A DNA stretch of 64,000 bases from Amphirosellinia nigrospora (lineage: Eukaryota; Ascomycota; Sordariomycetes; Xylariales; Xylariaceae): the NCBI GenBank assembly GCA_004123355.1, contig SCHM01000002.1, forward strand, positions 11,691,569 to 11,755,568, in the 5' to 3' direction. This document shows, one piece after another, positions 1-11,725 of the stretch. The stretch's first letter is position 1. Each line of letters starts with the position of its first letter. A program made the translations under genes and the position numbers. The notes under the pieces were generated by a model. The model had not been told where the DNA came from and searched no databases. It saw nothing but the letters and a program-made list of their open reading frames with translations.

Positions 1-763
1 CGTTGAATGCGAATATCATCCGAAAGTCTACTGAGGTCATAATGTTAAATAAATCGGTTGTTCTATTTTCTTTAGGAAGATTCAAATGTAGCGGCAGGCT
101 AGTTTCAAATTTGACCACGCCTGCATCAAGAATTTCGCTACGGCCGATCTGCGCATTGCTAGCGATGGATGCAATGTCGATACGGCCATCAAAGGATAAG
201 ATGGCCTGCATGAATGGCTCGAATGCCAGGAGAGCAATGACTACAGCTGCCCCTATTGCCACCCAGTGACTACCACGAATCGCTTGTAAGCTCGACGTAT
301 CTAAGGCGATCGGTCATCATCGAACTCACCAAACTTCAACCCAAATGATTAGCCAAAAGCTCCCCCAAGGTCCGCGGCTCGCATCATCAAATCGATCAAA
401 CGCGAGTAGGCGATCGGGACGTTTTCGGAACCAGTTCCATTTGGCTTGCCCAATGCACGAGCTGATTGCGAATCCTAGAAGCACCTGAGTAAGTGCCGCT
501 AGAATCGAGACAACAGTATTCGGAGACACAGGCGCTGCCCAGCTTGATAAGCGCATTCCGTCTATCTTAGCCATGAGGATGGCCAGAGCTGTGATTGTAA
601 TCCAGCTCAATACTAGTGCAATGTATTCCAAAAACCAGTTTGACCCACGACTCGACAATGTAGTCAGTGGTGAAGGTGAAGGAACGGGGCTCAACTATAA
701 GGACTCGGCACCATTATCCGAGGGGGCGGCGGAAAAGCTTGATGCAGCAGATTCATCGGGCAT
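1..763 (-). pseudogene. DUF3176-family membrane protein, partial (runs off the left edge), likely broken
   Basis: The minus-strand frame carries the DUF3176 signature: W-F-L-E near the start, two hydrophobic segments, 'QAKWNWF', and the hallmark 'FDDASRGPWGSF' around 380-420. After an interruption near 300-330, a second stretch encodes 'HWVAIGAAVVIALLAFEPF' and stays open to the window edge, as the family continues with a membrane segment and an 'EPF' motif. The best start is the ATG at 763, which gives 'MPDESAASSFSAAPSDNG'. A TAG at 695-697 then interrupts the frame, and CAG to TAG is a RIP-type change. The gap at about 300-330 has GTGAGT and TTAG ends but would be a 29-nt intron out of frame, so a small deletion is more likely. 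The family is fungal and of unknown function. Family call fairly sure; state of the gene less so. Confidence 0.75.
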
Positions 764-1474
764 TGCCGCGGCTTCAAATTAACTTTGAGAGTCGGAATCT
801 ATTTGGGTTTGAGCCGATGATGCTATCTTACAATAGCTCGGCGCCATGGGAGATTTGTCGATTAATGCGAATAAAGGCAAACTTTTTGCAACGGCGGTTG
901 ACTGTAAGATTGTATTTGGGTAACAAAGACGAGAGATTTCTCTATGAATATCCATGGGGGAAGACATAGCTGAGCAGATATTTGAAGTCGTATTGGCCCC
1001 CGCTCTATTGTAGGATTAAGCCCCAAATTCAACCCATAAGGCTCCCTAACCACAAAAAGTAGATTTCCTATTCGTACGCCGTAAAGTGTTGTTTAGCACT
1101 ACTAGGAGTTTATCAAGCAGGCTTTTGTGCAACAAGAGCAATATGCTTGTAAGGAGTATATTCCTGAAAAAAACAAACAACATAGATATCGGTATAAAAC
1201 ATTGCTGCTTTAGCCGGTTCTCTAAGGAAAGTCTCTACTAGCCTAGTTCTGCCTATTATATAGTTGAGGCTACCGCGTTAAAAAGCGCGTGCGGTTGTAC
1301 AGGCGCCCTATTTAAAACGCTTTGTAATATGTTTATATAGCCCACATGCTTTGCCCCCCTAAGTTAGTAGGTCGCTAAAGTTTACGGAAATACTTAACTT
1401 CCACTAAGAAGTTGCAGGATTAATCATTGTATCGCTATTTTCATTGAGGAAAAACATCATACATCATGGCGGTC
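764..1474. other. Intergenic, no gene seen
   Basis: About 710 bases between two minus-strand genes, moderately AT-rich. Short open frames on both strands show no recognisable motif and overlap one another. It would hold the 5' region of the DUF3176 gene and the 3' end of the HET gene. No repeat or RNA gene recognised. Confidence 0.5.
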
Positions 1475-3449
1475 TCAGAACACCTGAGCTGGTTCCCCAT
1501 CTCCTTCCATGGTAATTGAGGTCCCGGGTAAGGCCCCAACCCCTATTCTTTCGTACCTCGCATCAGACCCGAACCCAACTTTCCGAGCTACAATTAGAAC
1601 GTAATGAATGCGAGAACCATCAACCCCTGCTTTCATCCTCCGTCTCCCAACAATCACACATTTCACTACTCGATTATCGGGTCTCTCTCCTCTGTCATAT
1701 ACGATGCGACTGTCCGCCGATACCAAGAAATCCCGCACAATTACCTTGAGGTCGATCCTTTCATTTCTACTCGTAGTATACCACGCTGTGTTGGAGCTAT
1801 GGTTCGGGCGCGATAGTGAGGTCAAGACTGGGCTCTGAGGGCTCCAGGGTGAGCGAACTTCTCTCTCTTCCCATTCGATCTCGCCAAACGGTAGGTCCAT
1901 GAAACTGATTGCGCCCTCGTACGCCATCCATGACCATGACGGTACCTGGTATTTCTGCGACTTCGGGAACTGTATGGGCTTCATGACTTGTGGTCCCAGC
2001 GTGACGTCGCGTTGCCAGAGGAGGCCGCGACCGAAATAACGGGTGAACACGCCATATCCGCCCTGAGTGTCGAACGCGCGGATGAGTCGCTGTTCTAACC
2101 CGGCGATTGCTAGCGGCCTGTCGTAGATTCTGGTAAACTGTAGCCGGGAATATTGCTCGTATAGGAGCTCGTAGAGGCGGATTCGGCCACCTTTCGATGA
2201 ATCTGTGGCTACCTTCGGGAATTTCGGATCGCCAAGCAAAGCAGCTTGGTTGCTAGAAAAGATTGTCAGCTATGAAATTTAGTCGGAATAACAGAGTAGG
2301 GGTATTGTGCCCACTTTCTCATTCTTGTGAGAGTCTCACAACGTACACCCTCTCCACACTCCCAGTAGTTTCTGATTCTCAGCAAAGTATATGGTTCGTC
2401 GCGCAAGCGCTCTTTCTTGAAGAACCCAACCTCTTTGTTGAGTGATCCGTCGATTACATCTCGTTGGAAATTGTCAATTGACCTGCATATGTAAATCGGA
2501 CTCTTTTCGGGTCGTTCCAGCTTCACCACTTTCCTGTCCGGTCTGGTACCGAGGAACCCGCTTGATGACCCCTTTGCGCGAGTTGCTGCTATCACGCAGT
2601 ACGCCGTTGAAAATACGGTCTCCATGTGCGCTGCTTCCTCGTTAAAGTCGCCGTCTTCACCCTGTATAATACAGAGTGAGTCAATCCAGAGGTACCGCAC
2701 GCCAAGCTCCCGTGTTACCTGGATAGCGTTCCTCAAAGTTTCAGGAAGGATATATGTGTCTATTCCAGCTTTGTGACTCTCAATATTCTGCCGGGTAGGC
2801 AATAATGCTTGTGTTCTTCTATATTCCCCATGGGTGGGACAATGCGATATATCTGAATTGGAGGATATGACTTGCTTGCTTTTGCTCACTTTCTAGAAGC
2901 CAATCTTGGATGCGTTTTTATCCCCAACATCAATCAATCTAGTCGGAAGTCTGAATGTCGTTGACTTTACTGAGTCTGCATGACAACTTGGATGATTAGT
3001 GTCACAATCTCTAGCCATTGCCGCATGATCTCGAAATAGGCTGGACTCGAAATATCTGCGAGATTTGGTCGCCCAATCGGGATCTTTTGCCCCTGGATAT
3101 CGAAATATTCATTTTTGACTACAAGGAAATATCAGCTCCTGGGTGTTCAAGTGCATACTCGGCTTATACTCACGGGGCATCCGGTAGATGCCAAGGTCAG
3201 GCGGGCCCCCTTTATACTTGCCTAGCCCACCTTGAACTCTCCATATCTCTGAAGTGCCTACGTTTTCCATATTACACATGCTGAGAAGTACTTCGCAGAG
3301 TGCACATGAGTCGATCTCGATTTCAGGAGAGAAAGTTCTTCCCTTGTAAATAGCCCCAGACTTTCGAAGTCACAAGATAGGCAGCGTTCGCAAATTGAGT
3401 TTGTGCTTTTGGCAATGCATTCTGTGATAAATCCTTTGCTTCCCACCAT
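1475..3449 (-). pseudogene. HET-domain (heterokaryon incompatibility) protein, degraded
   Basis: The order of conserved HET blocks is clear. It starts with an N-terminal 'CERCLSCDFESLGLF' (3258-3449), then 'CDTNHPSC', 'LPTRLIDVG', 'ISHCPT', 'LRNAIQVTRELGVRYLWID' followed by 'SLCIIQ', then 'YWECGEGVRCETLTRM'. The C-terminal part has 'LYEQYSRLQFTRIYDRPLAI' and 'PSWSWMAYEG'. Two introns fit: 3119-3173 (GTGAGT..GCTGAT..TTGTAG) and 2253-2314 (GTGGGC..GCTGAC..TTCTAG). The second joins the exons into an in-frame 'RMRNNQAALLGDPKFP', as in intact family members. Several conserved blocks lie in different frames and a stop lies upstream of the HET core, so I count about four breaks and call it a pseudogene. 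HET proteins trigger cell death on fusion of unlike hyphae; they often lie in fast-evolving regions. Next to it are DUF3176 and kinase relics on the same strand. Confidence 0.88.
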
Positions 3450-4262
3450 AGATGAAGCTATTGCTGTGTCTTCCGAGAATTCCCAAGTATTATCTAGCTA
3501 AGAACAATTAGTTTTAGCCTAGAGGATTCATACGATCTCTTACATTCTAGACATGGTCCGAGTCAGTTGGTGTATTCTACCATCTCCATATAAATAAGTT
3601 AAGAAGCGAAGCTTACCACCTATTAAGTTGACGCAACAAGGGGTCAGTGTACGTCGCTTAATGTTTGTCCACAGTTTGCTTACATGCTATGTTTTACCGT
3701 TAGCGGGGAGTTTTTTCGGTATTGCAAGAAACTTACTCTCTATTATGTATAAATCGGCGTCCTAGTTAGTATGCGACTCAACCAGTGATCTGAAAGATTT
3801 GTTTATTATCTCACTTACGTACTATGACCGCGTCAACCTCTTGATTCACACATTCTCGGGTGATGTCAGCTTACTGTCTTGAACACCAATCCGGTCACTA
3901 ATTAGCAAGTTGTCAATAATAATTTAAAAGACGATGTTCCACATACATTCTATGAGAGATTGGTTTGTCAGCCATAGCATCAATTGTATAGTCTCAGGAT
4001 ATCAGTGAACTTACAAGTGCCCGTTGTGATGACCCATTCCTCGAGGGAACCTCAATCCCTAAGAGACTTTGCGACCGTGCAGTGTTCTGTTGAGGACAAT
4101 TTTCATTGCGCGCGTATAGTGGTGACGGGACTTTAACATTCCTCCGATCCGTGCCTGTGAAAAGGTATTTGTTGTCAACTTTAGCGTTTCTTGATATTTC
4201 CTATTTCTCTATACAATTCCCTAGAGGTCGCGCGATACTCTGTCTCTCGAGGCTTCGATTTA
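3450..4262. other. Intergenic, no gene seen
   Basis: About 800 bases, AT-leaning, with no frame holding a recognisable domain. It separates the HET relic from the 3' end of the broken kinase. No repeats or RNA genes recognised. Confidence 0.5.
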
Positions 4263-6070
4263 CTAGGGATTGGCACAACGGAGTTTGTTCTTCACTAATT
4301 CGAGTAGCTGACGGAATGCGGTGTATGCCTGGCATTCCGGGTCTTTCTCCAGCATCTCCATAATCCAATGCGATGCGATATCGCTTACGTTAGCAATAAG
4401 CTCGGAGCCACCGTTAGTTGGCTGGCTCTTAGCTGTGAAGTACAGAGTCTGTCGGAATAGTCTTTAAGACGACTGCGTTCACGATAGAATTCGCCAAGGC
4501 CGTTTGAACCGTATAGGAGCCATATGATTGACTCTAGAATGATACATCCCATTGACCATACATCGTAGCGGCGAGACCTGGGCTCTGCCCTGTTGGTAAC
4601 AACTTCTGGTGCTTCGTAGTGTAGAGTGGTGTGGGTTGTCGATGTGGGTTGATGACGATTCTCTGTAGCGAATTGATGCTGCTTGGCCAGTCCAAGGTCG
4701 GCTATCTTCAAAGTTCCGATCCATGTTGAGTCTTTGAAGATGAGAATATTCTCGGGCTTTATATCCCATGACGCCAGTGCTTGACGTCACCATCCCTGTC
4801 CTCTTCAAGGACGATCCTGGGCATATGAACTACGTCTGATTGTATCCCGCTACCAGAACCTGTGTTGCTTGAATAAGGTTGAAGTGTATCGGCATTATCG
4901 ACATCAAGTCTTGAGCTTGATAGTCTGTGGCCACTATTTGACGAAGCTCTATTATTTATGTTCGCTTCTGCGAGCCCTGTGGCTGTTTGCGAATTAGTTC
5001 CGTGTAGCTTTTGTAGAGCACCAGCAAGGCCATAGAGCTGGTCTAAATATTCCCCAACTCGCTGCCTATTGAGTTCAAGATGCACATCGCTGGGCCCGTC
5101 CCAGAGGTGTCGAAGGTACCGCCATTTGCCCATTCCAACATGATGTAGTGCTCTAGGGCAACTAATATCAGCCAAAAGTTAGGACAAGCTATAGAAAATG
5201 ACACCAAGCCCAGTTCTAGTGAGAAAATAGGAATAGAAGATATTCTGAGCAATACTAACTTTGACCCCATTTGAACGCAGCAATAGGGTTGATCAAATGT
5301 TGTCTTCTAGCTCCCTTATCTCTTCCAACGCATTTATTTCTTGCTTCCACGCTTTCTCTACATTGTAGTCTGCTTCTTTCGGAAGGTGTTGAAGCTCCTT
5401 GAGAGCAACACTTAAGCCGTCGCCTCCGTTCTGTTCGAAGATCAGTACGTCTTGAAGAAAGAATGCATGATTTCTCGCGATGGTGTACCAGATCGTGCCC
5501 TTTTGATGCGCTGCATGGACTTTTACGTGGAAAACCTTGCTAAAGTGACCACTGAGTGTGTTGGGGCTTTCTGATATGAATGGAAGGACTGTTTCTTTTG
5601 GAAGCCCCTTTTTGAACTGTTGAAGACTGTGTTCTTGAACACGGGCGCACAGAAAGTCCACTGTATACGACGGAAATTATGAAAGTTATTGTGACTCCAC
5701 TCTTTCGTATGGAAAGAATCCAAGCTGGATGATGAGCGCAATCTATCTTGCCTTTTTCGCGTGTAAATGAGCATTTTAGAGCAAGTGCATCGAAAGACAC
5801 TATCTGGATGCATACACCGGCCGGGCTTGGTGATGTCTTAACAGGGAGACGCTTATCTGTGAACCCATTACTTTGGAAATTTTTGGCCACTTCTACTAGC
5901 TCAGGCCCGTTATGTCGATGGAGAGTAACGCGGTTAAGAAAACCTGATTGCTTTTCTCTTTGATGAGAAGTTATGAGATCTTCGGACGCTGCAGGCAGCA
6001 GACGATGAAAGTCTATTCTGCTCAACTATCTCTAGCAATGAGCTTTCCGGGAGGAATCCGCCCCGAAGTC
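4263..6070 (-). pseudogene. Protein kinase of the fungal HET-neighbour type, broken
   Basis: Kinase blocks appear in order on the minus strand. They are an N-terminal 'FLPESSLLEIVEQNRL', then 'FSKVFHVKVHA', 'VALKELQHL' (lysine of the N-lobe), 'YIMLEWANGG' with 'LRHLWDGP', a serine/asparagine-rich insert, 'RHG' plus 'DIKPENIL' (catalytic loop), 'KIADLGLAK' (DFG position) and 'YEAPEV' (APE). 'SRRYDVWSMGCIILE' follows, and a tail 'SHWIMEMLEKDPECQ' ends at TAG 4263-4265. An intron probably lies near 5,170-5,265. Pieces fall in different frames: the slips are near 'NGG/TLRHL' (about 5,115), the catalytic loop (about 4,770), 'YSDRL' (about 4,450) and after 'LEDNI' (about 5,295). So at least four frameshifts. 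It is a clear paralogue of the plus-strand kinase at 7,906-9,577. N-terminal limit uncertain. Confidence 0.85.
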
Positions 6071-7905
6071 GCTTTCAATTCTACGGTCATTGATTTTTTT
6101 TTGAACCTTTCGTGGATAACCCTCTTCGTTGGGGGCAGCTCGGTATAGGTAATGTAACCCCGCGAATGATTGATTATAGTCGATAAACAAACATTGGCAT
6201 GTACACCCTAGGAAACAAACAAGGATAAATGTGAGTTGGGCAGATTGGTAAGGCTCAAACAAGAAATTGCACAAGTGTCGAGGCTGATTCCATTGAAGGC
6301 TTCATCAAATTCCATCCTCGAGGGAGCGGAAATTGTCACATGGACGGGCTACCCCGCGCCCCGGTCTACTTTTTACATATCAGACAAACCCCAATACGTA
6401 ATTCAACATCAGTTAAGAGATACCGCTTACCTAGATAGACAACAATCATTTGCAGTCTGCATATTGCATACTGCATTGGGCATTTAATACTATAACAGGC
6501 GAGGGTGGGTACCTATATCCTCGCGTGTAAGAGCCAAGCCTCCAGAGCCAAAGAACAGTGACATATGGCGGATATGCAGCACGATACTACTTATCAAGAT
6601 AGTGAGTAAGATAGCATAAAAAAATACGCCGGCTGTAATAATCAGCCCAAAAGAGCCTCATGTGGAGGGGGATGCAACCCAAAGCCAAAGTCTTACACCC
6701 CAGCCAGCTCGATATGGCGCGATCAGGTCGACCGTGCCTCAAGCGAGACCAATCCATACCTAGTGATTAAAGGTGAACTCATTGGATGGATTGAGTGGTC
6801 TAGTCATCTGCTCCAAGCTTGCTGCAGTAGATACTACCAGGCAGATAAATGCACCTATTCAATAAATTGCCAGGATCGCCATCACCGAAATATACGTGTC
6901 GTGCGTCTGGAAACCGGGTCATTGATTGGGTATGTCTTGAGTGTGGCTACCATTTGTACTACCTACTAAGTAGGCAGTGAGTACTGTTGGGGCAGGTCGG
7001 AACTCCGCGTTGGCCCGTCGCGGAGAGAAGATGGTGTATATGATTCAACTCGGTAAATAAACTGCACGAACAAAAAAATCCAGATATATATCTATATTTC
7101 TATTTCTCTCTAGCATAGATGCTAATACTCCAACCTAGTCAACCAATCATATCATTGTGGAATGGTAAGTAATACTAAGGCTAGTCAATATAACAGCATT
7201 GTGCCGAAAGAAGTCAAACCATGTCAATTGTATTGCCGAAAAGAAATCCCTAACACCCATTGTTATCGATGACGTTCTGATCTCGTCAGCCCATGTCCAG
7301 CTCTTGGTCAGCTAGGAAGACGATTCAGCCCCCACCCTGTTATATGATATGGTGTAGTGACGGAGGGCCTATCTGCTCAACCCATATAGTACTGCGACGC
7401 TCATAAAGTCGGAGATCGCGGAGCTGGTGCAGGGTAATTATTTGGGATTAGTTCTAGCCTTAGCCACGGCAGCGCTTGCTTACCATGCATATCGACTGTG
7501 CTGGCCGTAGTGCATCATCTATCAGCCAACGCAGTACCTTAAGAGGCGACTCCGGATGCTGACCATTTCTCCAAGACGGGCAGGGCGCTGGGATGATATG
7601 TATGCTACACACCAGGGAGGCCTACATGTTCCAGATCAGCCCGATCAAGGCAGAGTACCAAGGCAGCCGTTAGGAGTGCTCTTTGGTTGCCCGGTGTGAG
7701 CGCGATGGCGCTGACGAGGGGTGGTTCGCGCCCAGCTAATATGCTAGTAGGGTAGGCTTCTTTTACTGGTATAAGGGGAGCCTCGCGAATACCCTCACTC
7801 TTCCGGCAACGATCCTTTTCACTTTTCATAATACCTGCCGTATTAACACGCGAGTGTCTCCCTCGCCCCAAGCACCCCCAAGCACCCACTCTACCGAATC
7901 CAGCA
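6071..7905. other. Intergenic between two divergent kinases, no gene seen
   Basis: About 1.8 kb between the 5' ends of the two divergently oriented kinase genes, so it should hold both promoters. Frames up to 94 codons exist (for example 7,605-7,889 minus) but show no family motif and overlap the leader of the plus-strand kinase. Nothing else recognised. Confidence 0.5.
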
Positions 7906-9577
7906 ATGAATTCCTCAACCAGGCGATCATCAGGGTCGTCGTCCCAGTCTTCAGGTTCATCTAGCCACGAATCTCTACAATTGTCAAGTCAATCGTCTCA
8001 TCATTCGATCCCATCCTTTGATGATATTAAAACACCGGCTGGCTTATATAACTGCCTCAAGTCACGGCTCGTCAAGTGCGACAAGAAAGATGGAACGAAA
8101 TTTTCTCATTTATCATTCCTGCCACTAGACGCTCTGAAAGACATAGTTACTGAGAAGACTATCAACCCTCAATCACCAAGTAGCTGGTTTTTCATTCCGT
8201 GGTTTTTTGGACCCAAGGATCCCTCAGGGGTGGTCAAACAAGCGAAGAAGGTGTTCGCGATCCTTGGGTTCTTTGAAAAGCCACACCTCATCTGGCATTT
8301 ATTTGAGGAGGGACTTAAAGATGAGCATCTCCCCCTCGCAAGACTGAATGGCATTGAAGATTCTCAGACCTTGGTTTCCCGTGATGGTAATAAGAAGTTC
8401 ACGACGTTTTCAAAACAAGAAAGCCGTTTGGACGCTGATAGCTTCCTCCGTAACCAATGGCGCGTCCTCGCCCCAATTTTCACCACACTGGGCGAAGAAA
8501 CTGGGGTAGAAAGGGATTACTGCCTTCATACGAATAATCCTTTGCCATTCTTTGATATTACAAAGATGCCGTCAGCCCATAGACGAAACCCTGTCTATAG
8601 AGGCACGCTTCACGGAGCGCACATAGTGAGTATCCATCTCAGCTATTTTCTGTTCTATTACTTCATCGCGCGCTAACGTGTTCTCAAGGAACCAAGGTCA
8701 ACTAGGGATATTGAGGTTGCTATCAAAGAATACGACGAAGAGGAAGAGTTCGAAAAAGAGAGGGGTAACTTGATAAACATCCAGAAACTCAACCATCTAC
8801 ATCTAATTCGACATATTTCCACTATCAAACAAGGCGAATCTTATTACGTCATATTTCCTTGGGCCAATGGAGGAAATCTCTCTGATTTCTGGAATTCCCC
8901 CAGGAACAGAAGTTTGAACCTCTTCTCACCTGGAGCCTTCAGCAGATGCTCGGTCTCGCTGATGCGCTGTTCGCCTTACATCATAAGTTAGATATCCAAA
9001 ATCGAGATGGTACCCACTGCCGACACGGTGACCTAAAGCCTGAGAATATCCTCCACTTCAAGGAATCAAGTGAATACGGGACCTTGGTCATCGCAGATGT
9101 TGGTGTATCTAAAGTTCACGCAAAGGCGACGTACCTACGAGATGATCCGACACAGACAAAAGCCACTACGCCATGCTACGAGGCCCCGGAAGCTGAAAAT
9201 GACACCAAACGTTCAAGAAGATACGACATGTGGTCACTTGGATGCATATTCATGGAGTTCATCATCTGGCTATTGGATGGCCACGAGGAGATTGAGAGAT
9301 TCAGAAAGCAGCGCAGAGGTGATGATGACCCATCTGCCGCGAAGGCAAAGTTCTATCAGCGTATTGGTTCGAACCCACCAATAGTCCACCCAGTTGTGAC
9401 TGGCAGGCTCCAGACACTGCAGAAAATCCTCGATATAGCAGTGAGCTAGTGTCTCTAGTCAAGCTGATTGCCGAATACCTTATCGTGGTTGATCCCGAAA
9501 AACGTGCAACGGCAAGGGTATTGAATGACAAGCTCGGGAAAATAGTTGATCAAAGAATGGGAAAGGACCCTGGCTAG
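7906..9577 (+). pseudogene. Protein kinase, nearly whole, with one intron and two apparent frame slips
   Basis: Starts at ATG 7906 with a serine-rich leader. Exon 1 (240 codons) ends at 8625. The intron 8626-8688 is classic (GTGAGT, branch CTAAC at 8672-8676, CAAG end) and phase 0. Exon 2 opens with 'VAIKEYDEEEEFEKE' (ATP-binding lysine), 'YYVIFPWANGGNLSDFW' (hinge), then 'CRHGDLKPENIL' (catalytic loop), 'ADVGVSK' (DFG position), 'CYEAPEAE' (APE) and 'RRYDMWSLGCIFMEF'. The tail is 'LVKLIAEYLIVVDPEKRATA', with stop TAG at 9575-9577. The frame shifts twice, near 8,900-8,925 and near 9,380-9,400, each with clean continuation in the new frame. These are single-base indels in a young pseudogene, or assembly errors. 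Serine/threonine kinase of the type commonly found beside HET genes; substrate unknown. Confidence 0.85.
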
Positions 9578-11725
9578 ATCATGGAGAGTTTCGGGCAGCT
9601 TCCGAGGGCCTGCCCCGCTCGGCCATGTGATGTCGGCTGCGGATGATGGCGTTAGATCCGGTCTTACTATGTACTTATATTCCCACTCGTTTCAGGTTAA
9701 TACAAACTTCGTACCCAATCAAGCTCCACCGTATAGAGTGCTTCTCCCCATTGGGAAGGGCTTATGCTCTGATCGCTGACTAGTGTGGTGTTGATACTGC
9801 AGGATGCCTCCCGAATTGATGAGTTGTTCTATCACCCCATGCATGTGGTGTGTGGATGACAGGAGGGGTTACATTCCACTCCCTGTCGAGTGGCGATGTG
9901 ATTCTCACAGGCCTCGGCACTCTCAGATTTTTTGAGGATGTAGCAAGACTGAGTAAGAGACATGAGAAAGGGTAGAATAGAGTCAATTAAAATTGCTGTT
10001 ATCGGTTGAATTATTGGCTGGATGGGTAACTACATGATCTTCGCTGAGGTAGGAGTGTAGAGCGTTATTCAGCCTGTACATAATTCTCGGCAATCTAGTC
10101 TGGTTTGCACTGCTGCACGATACTCCCGGGAAAGAGGGGAACCCAGGGGAACACTAGGGTAAACCATGTGGGCGCACATCAGCACTTAGACTAGGTAGTT
10201 GTTTAATAGGCAAGAGAATACCTAAGTATGTCAAAACAAGCACTTTCGTAAGTGGATATCAACCCAAGAACAGTTAATCGTAGGGTTCATGTATGAAATC
10301 GCGCATGCGTCCAACTAGCTCTGGGTTTAAGGATCCACAACGGACTTATAGTATGTATAGAATGGGTACAAGGAGGCCAAAACACAGAGTTGCACTTAGC
10401 AATTGAGCGAAGAAGGTCATACGATGGAACCATTATTCGTTGGTTTTTTTCGCGCTCAACGCCAACGGCAATGAGTCACCGTGTAATACGCAACGCGTTC
10501 GAGATCAGCAGACGATGAGCAAGCCACAATGCCATGTTAGTAAGCAGCCTAGTACGATCCGAGAAACATCGAAGGGAGCACGTTCCAGACACAATAAGGA
10601 TGATTGGCCAGAATTATCAAACAAGATTATAAACCGCTTACAATGCCTCGCCCATTCGCAGCAGACAGGATCATGCAGCGCATATAGGATGATAAAGGTG
10701 TAAATTTAGGGGCAGTGCTGTGATGGTACGTACACTCAAGATACCCCGCTGCCCCGCGTTGGTAGGCTCGCTAACAAAGTTGGCCCGGACTCTAGTTTAC
10801 GCATGTCCCCCGGTAGCATTCGCCGAACCACTAGGCAGTCCGCGCTAGACTCCACCAGACGACTAGGGTCCCCGCAAAATACCACTGGCCCCACCCCACC
10901 CGGTCCCCGCAAACCACTATCAAGCCACGATTTAAAGTTTAGACCAGTGGCAAGCCACACGAACCGCTAGCAGGGGTTTGTTTCAGAACGCACAGTACGA
11001 AGCCACACACACCCCATTACATAAGAGCGCCTTTACAACGCTCGCCGCATCAAGTCTTACCTGGTGACGCAGTTGGAGAGCTTTCGTAGCTAAAGCCCGC
11101 CATCCTTTAACTCTAAACAAAGACCCTAACATAAAGCAAACAGTATATCTCCCTATCAATTAATTATAACACAGTTTACTGTACAGTGGTTTACTAAACG
11201 CATAGAGTTGGTGGGTGCCATCATGTCCTTAAATTGGTGCACAGTTGGCCGATCGCTAGATGCGACCTGGTTAATTAAGGATTAATAGCCCATAGCGAGC
11301 CTCAATCCAGGAGTGGGCTTTTATTTTACCTACACCCTAATGAGCAAACAGGATAAAACGCAAAAGAGTGGCTGTATGGAACATCGAATACACCATAACA
11401 CATGCGTTTTAATATTACCTAGGTGCTACAACTTTAAGGACGTAACAAAGTAAGCTTAATATATTCAGTATGTTATTCTACCGATCGGAGCGTATCCTAA
11501 ACCGTAGGCGCGCTTCGCTTGTCACTATTATTACTGCCCTTTCCGATAGTGTTGGCTTCCTCTCGTTTATGTTATGTGCTGTTCACTAAGAGCAGCACCA
11601 TTCGTCGCCCCTTAAGGGAAATTGAAGCTATTGTTCGTACAATTCAAGCATGCTTTTGCAAGAAGTATCCCTCGTACACGTAACACCTTAACGAGACCAT
11701 ATAACGCGTGTCTAGGCCGACTAGG
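9578..11725. other. Long intergenic stretch, no gene seen
   Basis: About 2.1 kb between the kinase and the MFS relic. Frames at 10,440-10,703 (plus) and 10,736-10,960 (minus) show no family features. The part at 10,740-10,980 is GC-richer and contains a 24-base sequence (10,825-10,848) also found, with three G/A differences, at 63,493-63,516. It may therefore be a piece of a dispersed repeat. Confidence 0.5.
10825..10848. repeat. 24-bp match to a sequence near the right edge
   Basis: The sequence from GAACC to GCGCTAG here matches 63,493-63,516 at 21 of 24 positions. All three differences are G/A transitions, the kind RIP would give. Both lie in GC-richer patches with 'ACCACTGG'-like words nearby, so they may be fragments of the same small repeat family. 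Confidence 0.5.

Noticed and set aside
779-1053. Short minus-strand frames upstream of the DUF3176 gene
   Set aside because: No family motif, overlapping in different frames, and not joined to the gene by a plausible intron.
7605-7889. 94-codon minus-strand frame before the plus-strand kinase
   Set aside because: Lies in the kinase leader, odd composition, no recognisable motif.
10440-10960. Two frames of 74-87 codons
   Set aside because: No motif; the second overlaps a repeat-like GC-rich patch.
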